Below are positions 63,290 to 64,000 of a stretch of DNA of 64,000 nt, piece by piece. This DNA is from Megascapheus bottae (Eukaryota > Chordata > Mammalia > Rodentia > Geomyidae), in contig JANJXV010000196.1 in assembly GCA_024803745.1 (NCBI GenBank), positions 1,624,501 through 1,688,500 of the forward strand, read 5' to 3'. Each line of letters begins with the position of its first letter. The first letter of the stretch is position 1. The translations under genes were made by a program, and so were the position numbers. Below the pieces are notes generated by a model. It made no database searches. It was not told the DNA's origin and was given only the letters and a program-made list of their open reading frames with translations.

Positions 63290-63808
63290 GTGCTCAGTGG
63301 TGGTGCAGAGAGCTGAAGTTCAAAGCCAGCCTGGGCAAAGGTTTGCAAGGCTACATCTCTAAAACTAACTACAAGCTGGTTTGGAGGCATGGCTCAGGTA
63401 GTGGAGTACCAGCTTAACCAACCCTGGTCTCCACACCTAATACCCACAGAAACACAGAGCCAAAAGATAGCTGTATTAAATGTGTTTTCTTTTCTTTTCA
63501 GGTAATGAGTACATTTCCTTTTAAATAATGACACCCTTTCCTCATTTTATTAGATTTTTTTTTTTTTTTTACTTTCTGCTTGTCCTCGGTCTTGAACTGA
63601 CGGCCTAGGCACTGTCCCCAAGCCACTTTGTGCTCAAGGCTAGTGCTCTGCCATTTGAGCCACAGCGCCACCACTTCTGGCTTTTTTTCCTGACTATTTT
63701 ATTGAAGAGCCTTACGGACTTTTCTGCTGGGCTGGCTTTGAACCACAAGCCTCCGTTCTCAGCCTCCTGAGCAGCTAGGATTACAGGCGAGAGCCACCAG
63801 TGCCAGCT
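63290..63808. repeat. B1-type SINE (+, 63290-63450) and B1-Geo SINE (-, 63570-63808)
   Basis: The forward copy has 'gttcaaagccagcctgggca'. The antisense dimer begins after a T16-18 run and ends 'gagagccaccagtgccagct', including a full Geo half and a B1 half. Confidence 0.78.
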
Positions 63809-64000
63809 AGTTCATTAGATTTTTTAAATATTCTAACAAACGGAAATAAGAATGACTTTAAAAATGTCTTCAGGCTACAGACCAGGACAGGGACCACGGG
63901 GACCCAGTCCCTCTGCTGTGACGTCAGAGTCCACCCCCCTCTGCAGTGGTTAGCTTGAATCCCCTTCTAGAAACTTCCCCGGGGGTCATCCTCTTCAGTG

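Larger units (their letters stand above)
50156..64000. other. Intergenic DNA downstream of UBE2G2
   Basis: No exon could be supported on either strand. Contents are SINEs (50.4, 52.0, 53.8, 57.0, 58.3, 62.3, 63.3 and 63.6 kb), L1 pieces (56.2-56.8 and 58.07-59.39 kb), a (TG)n run (52510-52540), a CA-rich stretch (54760-54910), small tandem repeats (54190, 55341, 60925, 61300, 62552) and two long poly-C runs. In human the next gene in this direction is TSPEAR; no part of it was recognised here. Confidence 0.65.

Noticed and set aside
50156..64000. Possible exons of TSPEAR or another downstream gene.
   Set aside because: No stretch resembled recalled TSPEAR residues, and no exon with matching splice sites and plausible coding content was seen.

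Overview
The window is mammalian nuclear DNA with dispersed short exons, GT/AG introns, two CpG-island promoters, tandem repeats and dense SINEs. Many SINEs are dimers with an ID-like left half and a right half matching what I recall of the IDL-Geo family, which is restricted to geomyoid rodents (kangaroo rats, pocket mice, pocket gophers). Others carry a B1-like left half on the same right half. I therefore infer a heteromyid or geomyid rodent; the species cannot be fixed from this window. The three genes and their order correspond to human chromosome 21q22.3.

Layout, all genes on the + strand. (1) 1-12,000: the 3' part of PTTG1IP. Five coding exons (3450-10420) encode the PSI-type cysteine domain, the membrane span and the cytoplasmic tail; exon 1 (signal peptide) lies upstream of the window. 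(2) 12,000-19,700: intergenic, SINE-rich, with a nine-copy 36-bp minisatellite at 16.6 kb. (3) 19,700-28,809 and beyond: complete SUMO3, with a CpG-island promoter, four coding exons and 117 codons. Intron 1 holds a 36-copy, 57-bp minisatellite that grew from inside a SINE. (4) 29,700-50,150: complete UBE2G2, with a CpG-island promoter bearing three ETS motifs, six coding exons (165 codons) and a 3'UTR with two poly(A) signals. Its introns hold at least six different minisatellites. (5) 50,150-64,000: downstream intergenic DNA with SINEs, old L1 pieces and small tandem repeats; I found no supportable gene.

PTTG1IP encodes a membrane protein that binds securin. SUMO3 encodes a ubiquitin-like modifier. 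UBE2G2 encodes the ubiquitin-conjugating enzyme of ER-associated degradation. Their adjacency is an old syntenic arrangement rather than an operon, and each has, or is expected to have, its own promoter.

The most interesting signals are non-coding. The first is a SINE-born minisatellite whose 57-bp period equals the distance between two CTTGAG copies inside the parent SINE. The second is a nine-copy array of TGACGTG (ATF6/XBP1-type core) in an intron of the ERAD gene UBE2G2. Others are a 22-bp GC-rich VNTR that starts almost at a 5' splice site, a 1.1-kb CCACA/CCACG compound array, and a lineage-specific SUMO3 propeptide tail. Most long open frames here are by-products of GC-rich or period-3 repeats, not genes. 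I found no previously undescribed protein-coding system.
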